From Cordylochernes scorpioides (lineage: Eukaryota; Arthropoda; Arachnida; Pseudoscorpiones; Chernetidae): a stretch of DNA of 64,000 nt. The notes under the pieces are model-generated. The model saw only the letters and a program-made list of their open reading frames with translations. It was not told the DNA's origin and did no database searches. The DNA lies in the NCBI GenBank assembly GCA_030710605.1, contig CP092870.1, forward strand, positions 90,449,042 to 90,513,041. The letters are read 5' to 3'. The translations under genes and the position numbers were made by a program. The stretch's first letter is position 1. Every line of letters begins with the position of its first letter. Positions 50,090 to 61,616 of the stretch are shown piece by piece.

Positions 50090-50215
50090 AAGTTTGGAGC
50101 GGGACGTTTCACAAGAGTGACATCCACGGCTCCAATTTATAATTGTAACAAATAGTATTGGAATAAAAACATTCAATCGGGTAAAACACAAGCGTTGCCC
50201 GGGTCATTCGTCTAG
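50090..50215 (+). mobile_element. Helitron-like 3' end
   Basis: GACATCCACGGCTCCAATTT block, damaged hairpin (AAGCGTTGCCCGGG), then CTAG at 50212-50215. Confidence 0.6.
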
Positions 50216-50227
50216 TATATATATAAT

Positions 50228-50622
50228 CAGGTCTTGACGTTTATTTTGACGGGAGAGGCGCCTTATGCTTCTGTGGATCAATTTCCTCCCGGCAAATTTT
50301 CCATCTATATTCTAGCCATAGATTTGGCCCAGCCACCTTGCCAGCAAAACACCTCTTTGGTAGATTGTGAAGATTTCATTAGATCCCGTGTGGATCTCAT
50401 GGAATTAAAGTCCGCCCTAGACTGACGAGGGCCATTAGCCCGAAACCATGGTCTCTAGGTGGACGCTTATCAGTTTGCCAAAGTTGGTGTTGTGGCTTTG
50501 TCACCGACCTGAGGCCGCTAGTTGCGGCGACGGTCAATAGATGGCGTCAGGTCTTGACGTTTATTTAGACGGGAGAGGCGCCCTATGCTTCCCGGCAAAT
50601 TTTCCATCTATATACATATTCG
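50228..50622 (+). mobile_element. Partly tandem, hammerhead-bearing retroelement unit (Penelope LTR or retrozyme type)
   Basis: CAGGTCTTGACGTTTATTTT at 50228 and CAGGTCTTGACGTTTATTTA at 50548 mark a 320-bp unit followed by a partial second copy (to about 50620, with CGGGAGAGGCGCC and CCGGCAAATTTTCCATCTAT in both). The second copy lacks about 15 bp near 50275. The unit holds one complete hammerhead ribozyme. There is no coding sequence. Partial tandem copies with a hammerhead are typical of Penelope-like element terminal repeats and of animal retrozymes. A ribozyme-less relative is at 7965-8050. Confidence 0.75.
50410..50464 (+). ncRNA. Type I hammerhead self-cleaving ribozyme
   Basis: All invariant positions are present. 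Stem I: CCTAGA (50416-50421) with TCTAGG (50454-50459), extended by GTCC (50410-50413) with GGAC (50461-50464) across a small internal loop. Core CTGACGA (50422-50428). Stem II: GGGC with GCCC (50429-50432, 50438-50441), loop CATTA. GAA (50442-50444). Short stem III: ACC/GGT around AT (50445-50452). C at 50453 is position 17, so cleavage is predicted between 50453 and 50454. The very short stem III is typical of retroelement hammerheads. Chance occurrence is very unlikely. Confidence 0.9.
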
Positions 50623-50625
50623 TGT

Positions 50626-51590
50626 TTCAATGCTTTCATCTCATATATACACATAAGATATCACATGTCTGATGGGATACCTTGCAAGTTGATATGCACG
50701 TGTATCGTGGATATGCACGTTAAATTTATATATAAATCTTATTTCAAACTAGTTGGATTATTGTTTCATTAATTCTTGTAGAAGGGCGTATGTGCCCGAA
50801 AGCTCGTATATATTTGTTCTAATAAAGATACGCAGCCCTCGATGCTTTGTTTTATTCATTTATAAATTGTACAGGGCTTTTTCAATTGATATACACATTT
50901 GTTTTGAAGTCAGAACTATAGGTCCTTTAGTCGTATAGGTCTTATCATATATATATAGGGCTCATTTTACAATTTAGTAATCATTAGTGTGACTTAATGA
51001 TATATTAAGAAAAATGACATTTTTTTCCTGATCGTGAAACTTAAAGTGCAACGGCAACTTTTTTTCTTAATTTATCTACCTGATCCAAATACAAATTCAC
51101 TTTTTTGTACTATTTTTTTAAATTAATAATATATGTTTCTGTGTGAAGAAAAATATTCAATATAATTTGTATAAAGAATCCTTTAAATTGAGATACACAT
51201 TTCTCTTTGTCACATTATTTTATCATAGAGTATTACATACCATTCAAAATAAAAAATAACCCTAAAATCTACACTCATGGACAAAACTTAAGGAAGTTGT
51301 ACATAATACATCAAATTTTATATATAATTCCCTTTGAACAAGATTTATATAGAATCAAACCAGAGGAGATTCTGGTGAAGATGTGTAAAGTAAATAATGT
51401 ATAGCGGTAATGAGGTAAACACGCATGTTAGAATGTTCCTTCGGGAAATAAAGGGAACAGTTGAGGTCCACACAAATCTTTTACTGAACAAATACTGAGT
51501 CCATTTTGGGGGAAGATATCTTCCTGAAGTAGGAATAAAGACCTTCTGAAACAGAGAAAAAAAATATATATTTTTAATATTATATCATAC
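50626..51590. other. AT-rich stretch with a hairpin GAAGGGC..GCCCGAAAGC
   Basis: 50781-50806 carries GAAGGGCGTATGTGCCCGAA then AGCTCG, a motif common at retroelement ends and recalling stem II plus GAAA of a hammerhead, without CTGANGA. No gene. Confidence 0.4.
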
Positions 51591-51860
51591 TAGCCGAATG
51601 ACCCGGGCAACGCCCGGGTTTTACCCGATTAAATGTTTTTATTCAAATACTATTCGTTACAATTATAAATTGGCACCGTGGATGTCACTTTTGTGAAACG
51701 TCCCGCTCCAAACTTTGTCTGTTTTTTTTTTAAATATAAAAATAAAAATGTAAATTTTCACAACGGTATTTGAAAATTATATTATTTTGATTTTCAAATA
51801 CTATTCGTTACAATTATAAATTGGCGCCGTGGATGTCACTCTTGTTAAACGTCACGCTCC
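51589..51860 (-). mobile_element. Helitron-like 3' end (minus) with internal duplication
   Basis: Minus strand ends CCCGGGC-GTT-GCCCGGGTCA, TTCGGCTAG at 51591. The AATTTATAATTGTAACGAAT and GACATCCACGG blocks occur twice (51655-51700, 51800-51850). Confidence 0.7.
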
Positions 51861-51896
51861 AAACTTTGGGTCTGAGAAGCGATATTTTTATAGAAA

Positions 51897-52215
51897 GATG
51901 TTCTGGCTTTGTATCTTCTGCTCGAATGAATGTTTTTCTGTTAGAATTTTGTTCTTGCATACTAAAAATGAACTGGCTTTACCCGTGGTATCTGCTTTTT
52001 GAAAATGTTCCCGTTATAATTTTGTATATGATAATCAAACATGATACAGCAATATTGTTATGATCATTTTCTGAATAAAATACAGCTATTTTTGTCCAGA
52101 ACCTTTCAATTTCAAATTTTCTTGGCTAAAAATCCGATAAATATCTCTTCCAGATTTTTCTCTATGTCCTGTTAAAACACGTTTTACATGTACATTAGGT
52201 CAGCTGATATTAATT
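51897..52215 (+). repeat. Interspersed repeat (same family as 40141-40440)
   Basis: TTCTGGCTTTGTATCTTCTG, CTCGAATGAATGTTTTTCTG, ending TTTACATGTACATTAGGTCA and ATCCTCACCGCTAGAGGCGC. Confidence 0.7.
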
Positions 52216-52383
52216 CCCATCCTCACCGCTAGAGGCGCTGCTTGCGAGCGAAAGGGCAAATTTGCAACGCAATTTGCAAATAACTCGAAGAATATTCGGG
52301 ATAGAGACCTGAAATTTTCACTATAAGTTTTTCCAGATTCTAGTCTATATACTGTTAAAATTTCAGTCAGATTAATTACGTAT

Positions 52384-52723
52384 TGTGGACGTGTATAGCC
52401 GACATAGATACCCAGATACATACATACTGAGCCCCTGCTGGAGCCAGGGATTTCCCTGGATTCCGTCATGTTTGCGGTCTTATACCGCGAAGATAGATTG
52501 GATCTACTCGGGGATCTCTCACCTGAGCAGGGGAGTAACCTCGCGGGCTTCCTTGACGCTGCTTTCGAGCGAACTCGGAACAGCCATCCCACCATTCGCA
52601 GGGGAATTCACAAGCTAAGGATAGCCTTGCCCTCCTGATCAATGTACATTGTTTGCCCTTTTGACTCCTCGTGAGTAATTGTTGACCAGCGGTCAATAAA
52701 AATTTATTTAATTGTCAATTGTC
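52384..52723 (+). pseudogene. Probable LINE 3' fragment
   Basis: GC-rich plus-strand reading FAVLYREDRLDLLGD, GFLDAAFERTRNSH, IHKLRIALPS then a stop. The 3' end GGTCAATAAAAATTTATTTA and ATTGTCAATTGTC matches the tail of the LINE at 27965-28262. The domain is not identified. Confidence 0.45.
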
Positions 52724-52806
52724 ATACATACATACATACATACATACATACATACATACATACATACATCATACATACATACATACATACATACATACAT
52801 ACATAC
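52724..52806. repeat. (CATA)n microsatellite
   Basis: About 20 units, broken once by ATCATAC; it directly follows the LINE-like tail and may have grown from it. Confidence 0.92.
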
Positions 52807-52814
52807 ACTGACTA

Positions 52815-53025
52815 TTTATATTTTAATTGGACAATTTTAATTTATATTTAGACATTTTTCATTTTAATTTAGACATTTTTCATTTTAATTTAGACATTTT
52901 CAATTTTAATTCATACATTTTTCATTTTAATTTAGACACATCGACCTTTCTATAAAAAGGCTATGTGTCTAAATTAAAATGAAAAATATCTAAATATAAA
53001 TTTAAATTGTCTAATTAAAAGTTAA
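52815..53025. mobile_element. Foldback element with TTTAGACA motifs, copy 1
   Basis: Arms built from ATTTTAATTTAGACAT repeats facing ATGTGTCTAAATTAAAATG around a small loop (ACCTTTCTATAAAAAGG). Confidence 0.75.
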
Positions 53026-53817
53026 ATACCTATATATGATAAAATCTTTTCAAAAAAATTGTTCATATATACAAACATATACAAATATATATGCCTTTTT
53101 ATTATCTAATATATATATTATAATTAAAGATTTATTTATGGATTGCTCTATTTTCAATAAAAAATATATCTTAATTAATTAAAAGATATATTCTGGATCA
53201 GAAATAAAAAATAAAGAATTTTATTTATTACAAGAATCTAATATTTCGCTAAGTTGTAAGTCTATCTTCGTCAGGATATTTCCTTATTTGTTGTTTATTG
53301 TTTATTTTGTTTGTTTGTTTATTTATTTATTTTTGTTGTTATTTAATGTTTTGCTTAACCACGCTATGTCCTTTCACACGAATATATACAATATTTACAA
53401 AACATTATATATAGAGAGTTAATAACTAGAGTTCAATCTGTTTATTAAAATCAAGATATTTATTTACACCACTGATTGTAGAGACAAATATGAAATCAAA
53501 TTATATGTTGTAAAATAATTATTGACTCTTTTTAAAATTTTAATATATAGGTTGTTACGCAAACTTTGACTTTAATCATCATCGATGCTGACGTCAATAC
53601 TATTACGACACACTTCTACGCTTCATGACTTTTTCTGTTTGATTCTTTGCTCGCTTGTTTACAACAATTGTATTGGAACAAGTCGTTCCTTAAATAAATA
53701 TATATTTGTTTATATCTAAAGGGATGTCCTCTTAACTACAAAATACGTGAGTAAAAAACAACTTGAAATCCTTAAAAAAGAAACATCGTATTTTTGCTAA
53801 GCCTATAGCATAGGTTT
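53026..53817. other. AT-rich stretch, nothing recognised
   Basis: TATCTTCGTCAGGATATTTC near 53270 resembles the edge of known retroelement ends only weakly. No gene. Confidence 0.45.
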
Positions 53818-54003
53818 TTAACTTTTAATTGGACAATTATAATTTATATTTAGACATTATTAATTTTAATTTAGACATTTTTCATTTTAATTTAGACACA
53901 TGGACTTTTTATAGAAAAGTCGATGTGTCTAAATAAAAATGAAAGTGTCTAAATTAAAATGAAAAATGTCTAAATATAAATTAAAATTGTCTAATTAAAA
54001 GTT
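53818..54003. mobile_element. Foldback element with TTTAGACA motifs, copy 2
   Basis: AACTTTTAATTGGACAATTA at the left, AATTGTCTAATTAAAAGTT at the right, loop ACTTTTTATAGAAAAGT; same family as 52815-53025. Confidence 0.8.
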
Positions 54004-54184
54004 TAAAACATATTTATTCATCTTTTGTTTATTATGAACTGTGTTTTTAGTTAATTAAAAGCTTTCTAAATTGTTTTAATGCTTAAAATGATAACATATT
54101 TTTAAATAAATAATATTTATTTATAAAAAATATGTTTATACTATTTTTCAAATTAATATTAATGATATTCTAATAAAAACGCTG

Positions 54185-55338
54185 GGCACTCAACCAAGTA
54201 AAGGTAGTTGATCAGGTTCAGAATATTTTCCTAAGACGCTACCTAAATTTACCAAAGTATACTCCGGGCTTTATGCTAAGAATGGAGTGTGGACGAGTAT
54301 CACAGTAGGTTATCATAACTAAACAGGTCCTGAGATTTTGGGTGAGGATTATGAAAATGGAAGAGAGTAGGTTGCCCCGGGCATGTTTGTCACACCTCTG
54401 GACATTACACAGCAATCAAAGGGCTGGTTTAACCTTTGTCGAAAACCTGTCAACCATTTTAGACTCAAACGGTTTTTCGTTCCTGAAGGGTTGTCCGGAT
54501 TACACTGCAATACTGACTGAAATCCCTGCTATTATCCGAATAGCAACCGAACAAAGCATCCAAAACGACATGGCGAAAATCCTAAATACTTCACATTACA
54601 GTCACTTCAAATACCTAAAAAATTCAATAACAGCAGAACGATATTTATTCACAACTATTCCTCTAGCAATTAAAAGATTTTTTGCACAACTGAGACTCCT
54701 ATGGACGATCTTCCCAGAAAATCGTTCAAATCGCTGGAAAATTGATTTGACTCTAACTTGCGATCTGTGTAAAAACAGAATCCAAGACGAAATTATGCAT
54801 ATAATATTTGGATGCTCTTGCTTAGAGAAACAGAGGAAAGAAATTTTGGGTGACTTACCCTGGTCTCAACCTGACTGCCAACAAATTTGCAGCTGGATGA
54901 ACACACTGATGGTTGATCAGGGTCTCTCCCTCGGTTTATATAAATTCTACAAGGCCGCAGTCAATGTCCGTTGGAGAACAATGGATGCGCCGAATGTCGT
55001 GGTTTGCTTGGAGGAAGAAAACGAAGATTGAATGCGGCTGATTCCACACTAGCCCTCTCAATGATATCCTAACCTTGACATATTCTAAACATTGGTACTT
55101 TAATTTAAATATTTAATCATGTATGGTTCCTTTTGCTCTGTATGTTTATTTTTTGTATATATGGTTATATTTTTTTTTGTTTGTTTTTTCTTTCTTCTCT
55201 CTTTTCTTTTTCCTTATTACTTCTTGTATTCTAGTTTTTACTTTTGAAATATCTTCCTTTGCTAAATCCTGTAGAGGGGAATCATGTATAGGGCTGGATG
55301 CCCCAATAAAAAGGCTTATGTGTGTGTGTGTGTGTGTG
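54185..55338 (+). mobile_element. 5'-truncated LINE with C-terminal ORF2 and (TG)n tail
   Basis: Plus strand. VQNIFLRRYLNLPKYTPGF (near 54220) is the start of the preserved part; after a stop near 54310 the frame is open to 55031. The 3' UTR holds AATAAA at 55305-55310 and ends in TTATGTGTGTG.. (55318-55338). No flanking duplication was identified. Confidence 0.8.
54330..55031 (+). pseudogene. LINE ORF2 C-terminal region with zinc knuckle
   Basis: About 230 residues: RFWVRIMKMEESRLPRACLS, a region with FAQLRLLWTIFPENR, the knuckle CDLCKNRIQDEIMHIIFGC, and a tail ending LEEENED. No polymerase core, so nonfunctional alone. Confidence 0.8.
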
Positions 55339-55339
55339 T

Positions 55340-57030
55340 ATATTCTAATAAAAACATATAATTGAAATATTTATTTTTTAAATCAGAATTTATTCTGTTA
55401 TTCAATTTTTCAAAAATATTATTGTGATAAAATAATATAATTAGGTTATGTACAGTGTTCTAAAATATTTCAGTGGAAGTATAATTATTTTATTTTGACC
55501 ATTTTGATTTGCGCTACAATGTAAATCATTTTGTTGTCAATTTTGCATATTTATAATATGTGCTAATGATACCTTTATATAATTAGTGTATGCATATTGC
55601 CTTAATTAAATTGTAATTCAAATATAAGTAAATTTTGTTCTCTAAATTTCTAAAGAAATATTTGAAAATCAAAGGTTCGAATTATTTTTATTGTTTCTCT
55701 ACTTTTAAATTTTGGCCTATATAAACATCAATATGTCGCCATCTTATTTTTTCACTTACAACACAAATTATCTTAATTCAAATATATTAAATTCAAAATA
55801 TTTCAAGAGAAAAGAAATATATCATTACAAAAAAATGAATACTAATAATTTAAATACTTTAAATAAATAATTTCAAAATTCATTTTCTCGTTATAAATTA
55901 ATTTTTATTACATTATAGATATAAACGCATGAAATATAAAAATGAATAGAAAAAGGTTAGATGTTGATATTAAAAACCAAATTGGTATATATATGTTATA
56001 AATCAAATTTTAGCGTCGTTTATTTTTACTATTTAACACGTTTCAGAACCTTTAAATCATTAAAATAAATATTCTGCTTTGAACCTGTGTAAATTTAATA
56101 ATAAAATAAATGCTAAAATAATTTAACTTATTTTATTTTTTTAATATAAATTTTAACTCCTACAAAATATCGTTCAAATATTAAAATGAAAAACATAAAA
56201 TTAATTGTTTAAAAATTAAATATTAAAATATATTTTCAATTTCAAAATATAATTTTAAATTCATTTATAATAAGTTACCTTATAAAATATATATACCTTA
56301 TAAATAATATATTTTAATCATAATTTTCGGTATATTTATTTCAAAATGTCCCAAAATTGCACATTTATATCTATATTAATAAAATGGAAATTTCATAAGT
56401 GGACATCACTAAAAACTTTCGTTACAATGCATCAATTTCAACCAAATTTTCAACATTTATGTAAAACGAGATGGAGCAGGTTTTGCTTAACATCAAAATA
56501 TATTTCCTAACATTAACATGCGTAACTTCGCTGTTATCGATTAAATACAAAAAAAAATCAACAGAGTTAATTTAATTTATATATAAATACAAAATTAAAT
56601 TTCAACAGAGTTAATTTTTTTACATACTAGCTAATAATCTCAATCTAAAAAATATTCAAAACAAGCAATTTTAAGATAACACCATATGTAAAACAGTCGG
56701 CCAAGAAAACAACAACGATATTACATCTTTCTCACATATTCACACACAATCTTGATTAATAATTAAAACTAATCTTTAACATTGTTTATTATACTTCAAC
56801 TTTTATTTCTACATTTGTTTTTAAATACCCAATTGTTTTATCATGTTTCTAATTTCGCCTAACAAATATACAAATTTATAGTGACCAACATATGCAAATT
56901 TTATCTTTGTTTTTATTTAACTTGATATCGTAAACATAACATCCATTGTAAGCATTTTTCTGTTCACCTTCCGTGGTTTCTCTTTTCTCTGATAGTTTTT
57001 AGGTGTAGTATATTTTCTTATTACTAGACT
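55340..57030. other. Very AT-rich stretch, nothing recognised
   Basis: About 1.7 kb with no open frame, RNA motif or repeat family visible. Confidence 0.55.
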
Positions 57031-57080
57031 ACAAACATTCCCTCGAGAAAACCCTGGGCGAAGCCGGGTACATCCGCTAG
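57031..57080 (+). mobile_element. Helitron-like 3' end, GAAGCCGGG subtype
   Basis: CCTGGGC-GAA-GCCGGGTA hairpin, then CATCCG and CTAG at 57077-57080. Confidence 0.6.
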
Positions 57081-57429
57081 TTTTATATAAAATTTTTAAT
57101 AATAAATATTTTAAAAATATATTTTATCTAATTTGTTCTTTTTGTCATATAACACAAATTTCATTTTATTTATTTTCCCCATATGTTTTTAAAAACTATA
57201 TTCAAATTATAATTAATGGTAATCAACATTGTTTATATAAAATTAAACCTTATGATACCACCGATATTTGATAAATACATCAAAATGACGGAATTATACC
57301 AAGGCATGGAAACTTCTAGAGCCCTTTTGTTTACTTATGTAGACCCCGTTGACGCTCGCTATTTGGCTGTTTGTTCAGATGCCAAATATGTAAAATATCA
57401 GATTTAATAGCTCTCCGAAATCATTTCTA

Positions 57430-57515
57430 TTTGGGGGTCCGTGGAAGGGTGGTCTGAACCATTGATTTTCAACCGCTACGACCCAGAATCGAATCCCGCA
57501 ATGGCCACTTTTTCT
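57430..57515 (+). mobile_element. tRNA-headed SINE fragment (GGTGGAAGG type)
   Basis: GGGGGTCCGTGGAAGGGTGG, CATTGATTTTCAACCGCTA, and a degenerate B-box AGAATCGAATCCCGCAATGG. Same family as the minus copy at 60590-60664. Confidence 0.65.
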
Positions 57516-57544
57516 AATAATGAAAATTTTTAACTATTATAGAC

Positions 57545-57700
57545 GCGTATGATTCTTTTAAAATAATTAAACAATATCTACTGCCCTTACTTGAATGGAA
57601 AAAATTAAGCCATCCCATTAAATTTTCCATTGCAGTAAAGGTAGTAGATAATTTTTAAATTTTTAAAAGAATCATACGCGTCTATAATAGTTTTGAAATT
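57545..57700. mobile_element. Foldback element
   Basis: ACTATTATAGACGCGTATGA faces TCATACGCGTCTATAATAGT; inner arms ATCTACTGCCCTTACT and GTAAAGGTAGTAGAT. Related to 30142-30356. Confidence 0.8.
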
Positions 57701-58847
57701 TCATAACAGATGTCGCGCTAATGCATTATAATATATTGAAATATTAAATGGATTCTTCTGGCTACTTTTTAGAGATAAAATGATCATGATAAATAGTAAA
57801 TTTCTTAAAATAATCTGTTAAACATTGACTCGGAAGAAGCTGGTGGCATTATTGACACCAATTGAATATTTTAACCACTTACATGCAACCATTTTTTCTT
57901 TATAATAAAACCCAATATTTTAAAGTAAATGATCTCCCATTACTTGGACATATGGACAGTGTTGAATTTACATCCATCCCCTAGAGGAAAAAAACATCGA
58001 ATAGACATAAATTCGTCTTTATTCATGGCTAAAAAAACAGCTATGGCTTCCATCCAAGTGTTCCCTCCCTACACAAAACTCTTCCAAAAAGGTTTATTTT
58101 TCCTTTTTTTTTTCCAGGAGAAATTGTGTCAAATTACTCCGAAAACATTTTATTTTCCAATAATTTAAGAATTCTTTCAAAATTTCTTTATTCCTATAGA
58201 GATAAAAAAATATATATGTATATAACGTATATATATATATATGATATACATGCTGTTTTATTTTTTTACATTTTCTCTATTCGAATAACTTTATCTAAAA
58301 GATAGATATATATAGAATATCTTTTGTTTATATATATATATATGCATTTATTTTTGAAAATATCAGTTTTTATAATTATTAGAGGATATTGTAATTATAT
58401 AATTTTCTATTATTAAAAAACTATATAGTAAAATTATATATAATATTTAATTATTGAAAAAACATTTATGCAGGTTGTCATTATAAAATTTAATATCTAC
58501 TACAATAAGAATTTAAAATGTTGTTGTTAAGATCTCTAATATAACATGTTTATTATTTAAAAATATATTTATAATTTTTAAGCTAATATATATTAATGAC
58601 TCGCTCAGCTAATAATTTGTAAAGAAAAGTAGTTCTATTGTAAAATGTGTAATCAAATATCGATATGTGGTAAGAATAATTACAAAAAAGAAATTCTTAA
58701 CCTATAATTGATTATGCCTTAATTACCTATTTACATATATCCAATATATGGTTAATATAGTTAATTAAGTTTGAAGAGATCGAATTTCGTCTCTAACTAT
58801 TTTGAACAAGATACTCTATTCTAACCCTATCTCTTTGTATAACCACT
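57701..58847. other. AT-rich stretch, nothing recognised
   Basis: Several (AT)n runs (58205-58250, 58330-58345). The open frame 57929-58168 has no motif. Confidence 0.5.
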
Positions 58848-59060
58848 CATGGACAAAACTTAAGGAAGTTGTACCTTTTAACATGTATATCGAGATTCAG
58901 AACAATAACTCTGAAAGATATTACAGTGACCTTTATTGAAGATATGAAATCACCAAGTGTGAACAAAATTGTCTCTGTTTCCTTTAAAAAAACGACCAGC
59001 TACATCAGAAACTTTCCACTTCCTTATGTTTTTTCTATGAAGTGTATATATTAGTGGATA
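58848..59060. repeat. Sequence with possible Tc1-type terminus
   Basis: ACTCATGGACAAAACTTAAGG at 58848 recurs at 51273, and part at 49011. No paired terminus or transposase is seen. Confidence 0.35.
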
Positions 59061-59689
59061 GTTTTGCTTTATTTATCAAGAAAATGGGTTGGCCAAATAT
59101 CAAGGAACAGGTTTAATCAATGTTTAGTTGATTTTTGTTCCACTAGATGGCGCTCTGCCATCTAAAAAAGCATATGTGCTTTTGGTCAGGATATGCCTTA
59201 TTTATTTTTAATATGTATACCATATCCTGACAGCTCACATCAGCATTTTTATTTTTTATTCTCTATTTAATTATTAAGAGGATTTTTTAAGGGATAAAAG
59301 GCTAAAACCTTGTATTTTTCTAAAAGCAGCTTATATAACAAAATCAATTAACTCATCATCTTCCATTACCTATTTAATACATATTTTCTCTAATTTACAT
59401 AATCTACTTAGAGATATCTTACATATTTACATGTAACTACGATTCCATGTACGTAATACTAAAACGTATTTATGCCATTAAAGAATTAATTTTGAATTTT
59501 TTTTTTCTCTTTTATATATAAGTACATTCTCAAAGTTTTCAACGTAAAATTCAAATATACATGTTTTAATAATAATGTTTTCTTATATTTCCAAATATTG
59601 AGTTGATAATTCCCCGATTAATAATCCTTAAATTAATTACTCAATATTTTACTCGCTATAAGATATTTAAACTATTTTTGAAGCGTTAT
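59061..59689. other. AT-rich stretch, nothing recognised
   Basis: Contains the motif AGATGGCGCTCTGCCATCT near 59153, a small perfect-looking hairpin; otherwise unassigned. Confidence 0.45.
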
Positions 59690-59840
59690 GTTTCTTTTTT
59701 TTTTTTAATATAAAAAGATTCTACTGTCCTTACTGCAATGATAAAATAATGAGAAAGTCTGACTCATCAATGGTAAACCCTTCCAGCAGTTTCGCCAGTT
59801 AAATCTACCATACCGTGGTATTATTGCATTTGGCTGAGTT
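59690..59840. repeat. Fragment of the 27545-27830 repeat family
   Basis: TCTACTGTCCTTACTGCAAT, then CAGCAGTTTCGCCAGTTAAAT. Confidence 0.6.
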
Positions 59841-60589
59841 TTCCTTTTTAATAACGATATTTCTAAAACAACCCTTACCATGTAAATCGGATAGGCAAAT
59901 ACATTAGTATAATGGTCTTGATATTAAAATAATATGTGATTTATAAAATATTTGTTCCATTTTTCACATAAATATGTGTGAAATTTGTTTTGATAATTGG
60001 CCTATATATAGACCCAAAACGCGAACCTGTTCAGTTTTTCTTGATTATTCAATTCGTTAAATTTATTTTTGATTATCCAACGTATTTGAAACAGTGACGC
60101 ATTGAGAGTCTTACACGTATATATCTTCAAAAATCAGCTAATAAAAACATTGTAAGGTTTTTGAAACTATTTGGCCATTTGGCTCCAATTCTGGATAAAT
60201 TAAAAAATCAACAAATAGTTGATATTTATTCCGACAGATGGCGCAAGCCATCAACAACTTTTAATTGCACGATCAAGAGATGTATTTCTCTTAATTGTAA
60301 GGTTTGTTTTCCATTAAAAAGGGTGACAGAGTGTCAATGAAATGTGGAAATTAATAACTTTTTTTTTTTTTGCTTATCCCTAGTACACGTGGTACAGGCC
60401 ATGATAATCATGGTCGGTAGTTAGCGACTGCTTTTACTGTAAGTACACCACATGTCTACACATGTGAAAGCAGTTCGACTTTGCACTTACAAATGCCAGA
60501 GCCCCGTTTGGTTACTTGCACTCGCTGGTGGGGTTGGACTTTTGCAAGAATCGGGGGCCATTGGAGCATTTTTTTTTAAACAGAAAAAA
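59841..60589. other. No gene recognised
   Basis: 60380-60590 is more GC-rich (CCACATGTCTACACATGTG) and may be the body of the SINE whose head follows. CAGATGGCGCAAGCCATC near 60236 is like 60812. Confidence 0.4.
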
Positions 60590-60664
60590 GTGTCCAATGC
60601 GGGAATCGAACCCGGGTCCTAGTGGTCGAAAATCAAACGGTTTAACCAGCCTTCCACCGACCCC
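60590..60664 (-). mobile_element. tRNA-headed SINE (GGTGGAAGG type)
   Basis: Minus strand: GGTCGGTGGAAGGCTGGTTAA, TTTGATTTTCGACCACTAGG, B-box GGGTTCGATTCCC, CATTGGACAC. A tRNA fold with altered anticodon arm, so a SINE head rather than a tRNA gene. Confidence 0.7.
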
Positions 60665-61093
60665 CCATTAATAACTTAAAATATTGTAGTATTTATTTAA
60701 TCGTGTATATAATTCCAACCTGCAAAAATACATTTTTTTCTATAATAAAAAAGGGTATTTAGACAATTCTGAAATAATTAAAAAATTAACGCTTAGTTGA
60801 TATTTATTCCGAGAGATGGCGCAAGCTATCAGCGACTTTTGTTTGAAAGATCAGGAAATACCTTTCTCATAATTTATCAACCTGATCCCAGTACAATTTC
60901 ACTTTTGTTTTTGGTGTTCTCCTGCCCTTTCAACTCTGAATACTATTCCTTGATTGTTCAGGAAGCCTCAAAGATCAGCTTTTTCAGTAATAAGAAGGCA
61001 TTTATTCGTAAATAAATCCCCTTTCAGTCCAATATATGAATCTTTCCAATATTATAACCTCTGTGAAATCTTTAGGACAAAATAATAAAGCCT
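60665..61093. other. AT-rich stretch, nothing recognised
   Basis: Open frame 60797-61015 has no motif. Confidence 0.5.
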
Positions 61094-61242
61094 CCGAGGT
61101 TGCGTTTCTTTCTTTAAAACATTTAATAAAGCTCAAGCTTTCGGGTATGGTGGCCCTTCTACAGCGTTGCTCCTCTAGAAGGGCCACCATACCCGAAAGC
61201 TTGAGCTTTATTGATTGTTTTGAAGAAAGAAACGCAACCTCG
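61094..61242. repeat. Inverted repeat with about 68-bp arms and GAAGGGCC..CCCGAAAGC motif
   Basis: Left arm begins TCCGAGGTTGCGTTTCTTTC and runs through GCTCAAGCTTTCGGGTATGG; the right arm is its complement, with a 12-nt spacer near 61162-61173. The small differences (TTAAAACATTTAAT against ATTGATTGTTTTGA) lie mid-arm. Confidence 0.8.
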
Positions 61243-61439
61243 GAGCTAGAGAAAAGGTACATATTTATAAAGCCTTTCCAAATGCTTCATTTTTATCTTT
61301 TCAGATGAGAACAAAAGATTTTTGCTGAAACGTCGAGAAACTAAAACCTTTTCTGGCCGAAGTGTTTCTTATTCTTGAGAACTATGAATGCCGGCCAGGC
61401 AACCTCATTTTTCAAGATGTATCTTTTTATTCTATAAAT

Positions 61440-61616
61440 AGAGTGCGACCTCGCTAAAATGAACTGGGGACATAGCGAAATTCTCTTATAACGAGCCTGA
61501 AAAATCCCCATTTTTATTTTATAATACAGTGTGAACTATGGTTATATTGAACCATGGCTATAGTGAACCAAAGGTTCAGTTCCATTGAAGTTCACTATAG
61601 AGGGGTTTTACTGTAT
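61440..61616. mobile_element. Short DNA element with GAGGGGTTTTACTG terminus
   Basis: Right terminus CTATAGAGGGGTTTTACTG, TA follows; left GAGTGCGACCTCGCTAAAAT. Internal GAACCATGG-CTATAGTGAACC duplications. Confidence 0.55.

Noticed and set aside
50234-50425. 63-codon frame in the hammerhead repeat
   Set aside because: No motif, and it overlaps the ribozyme; the repeat is better explained as non-coding.
53255-53290. CTGACGA ... GAAA on the minus strand as a second hammerhead
   Set aside because: The segment between the two boxes cannot form a stem II.
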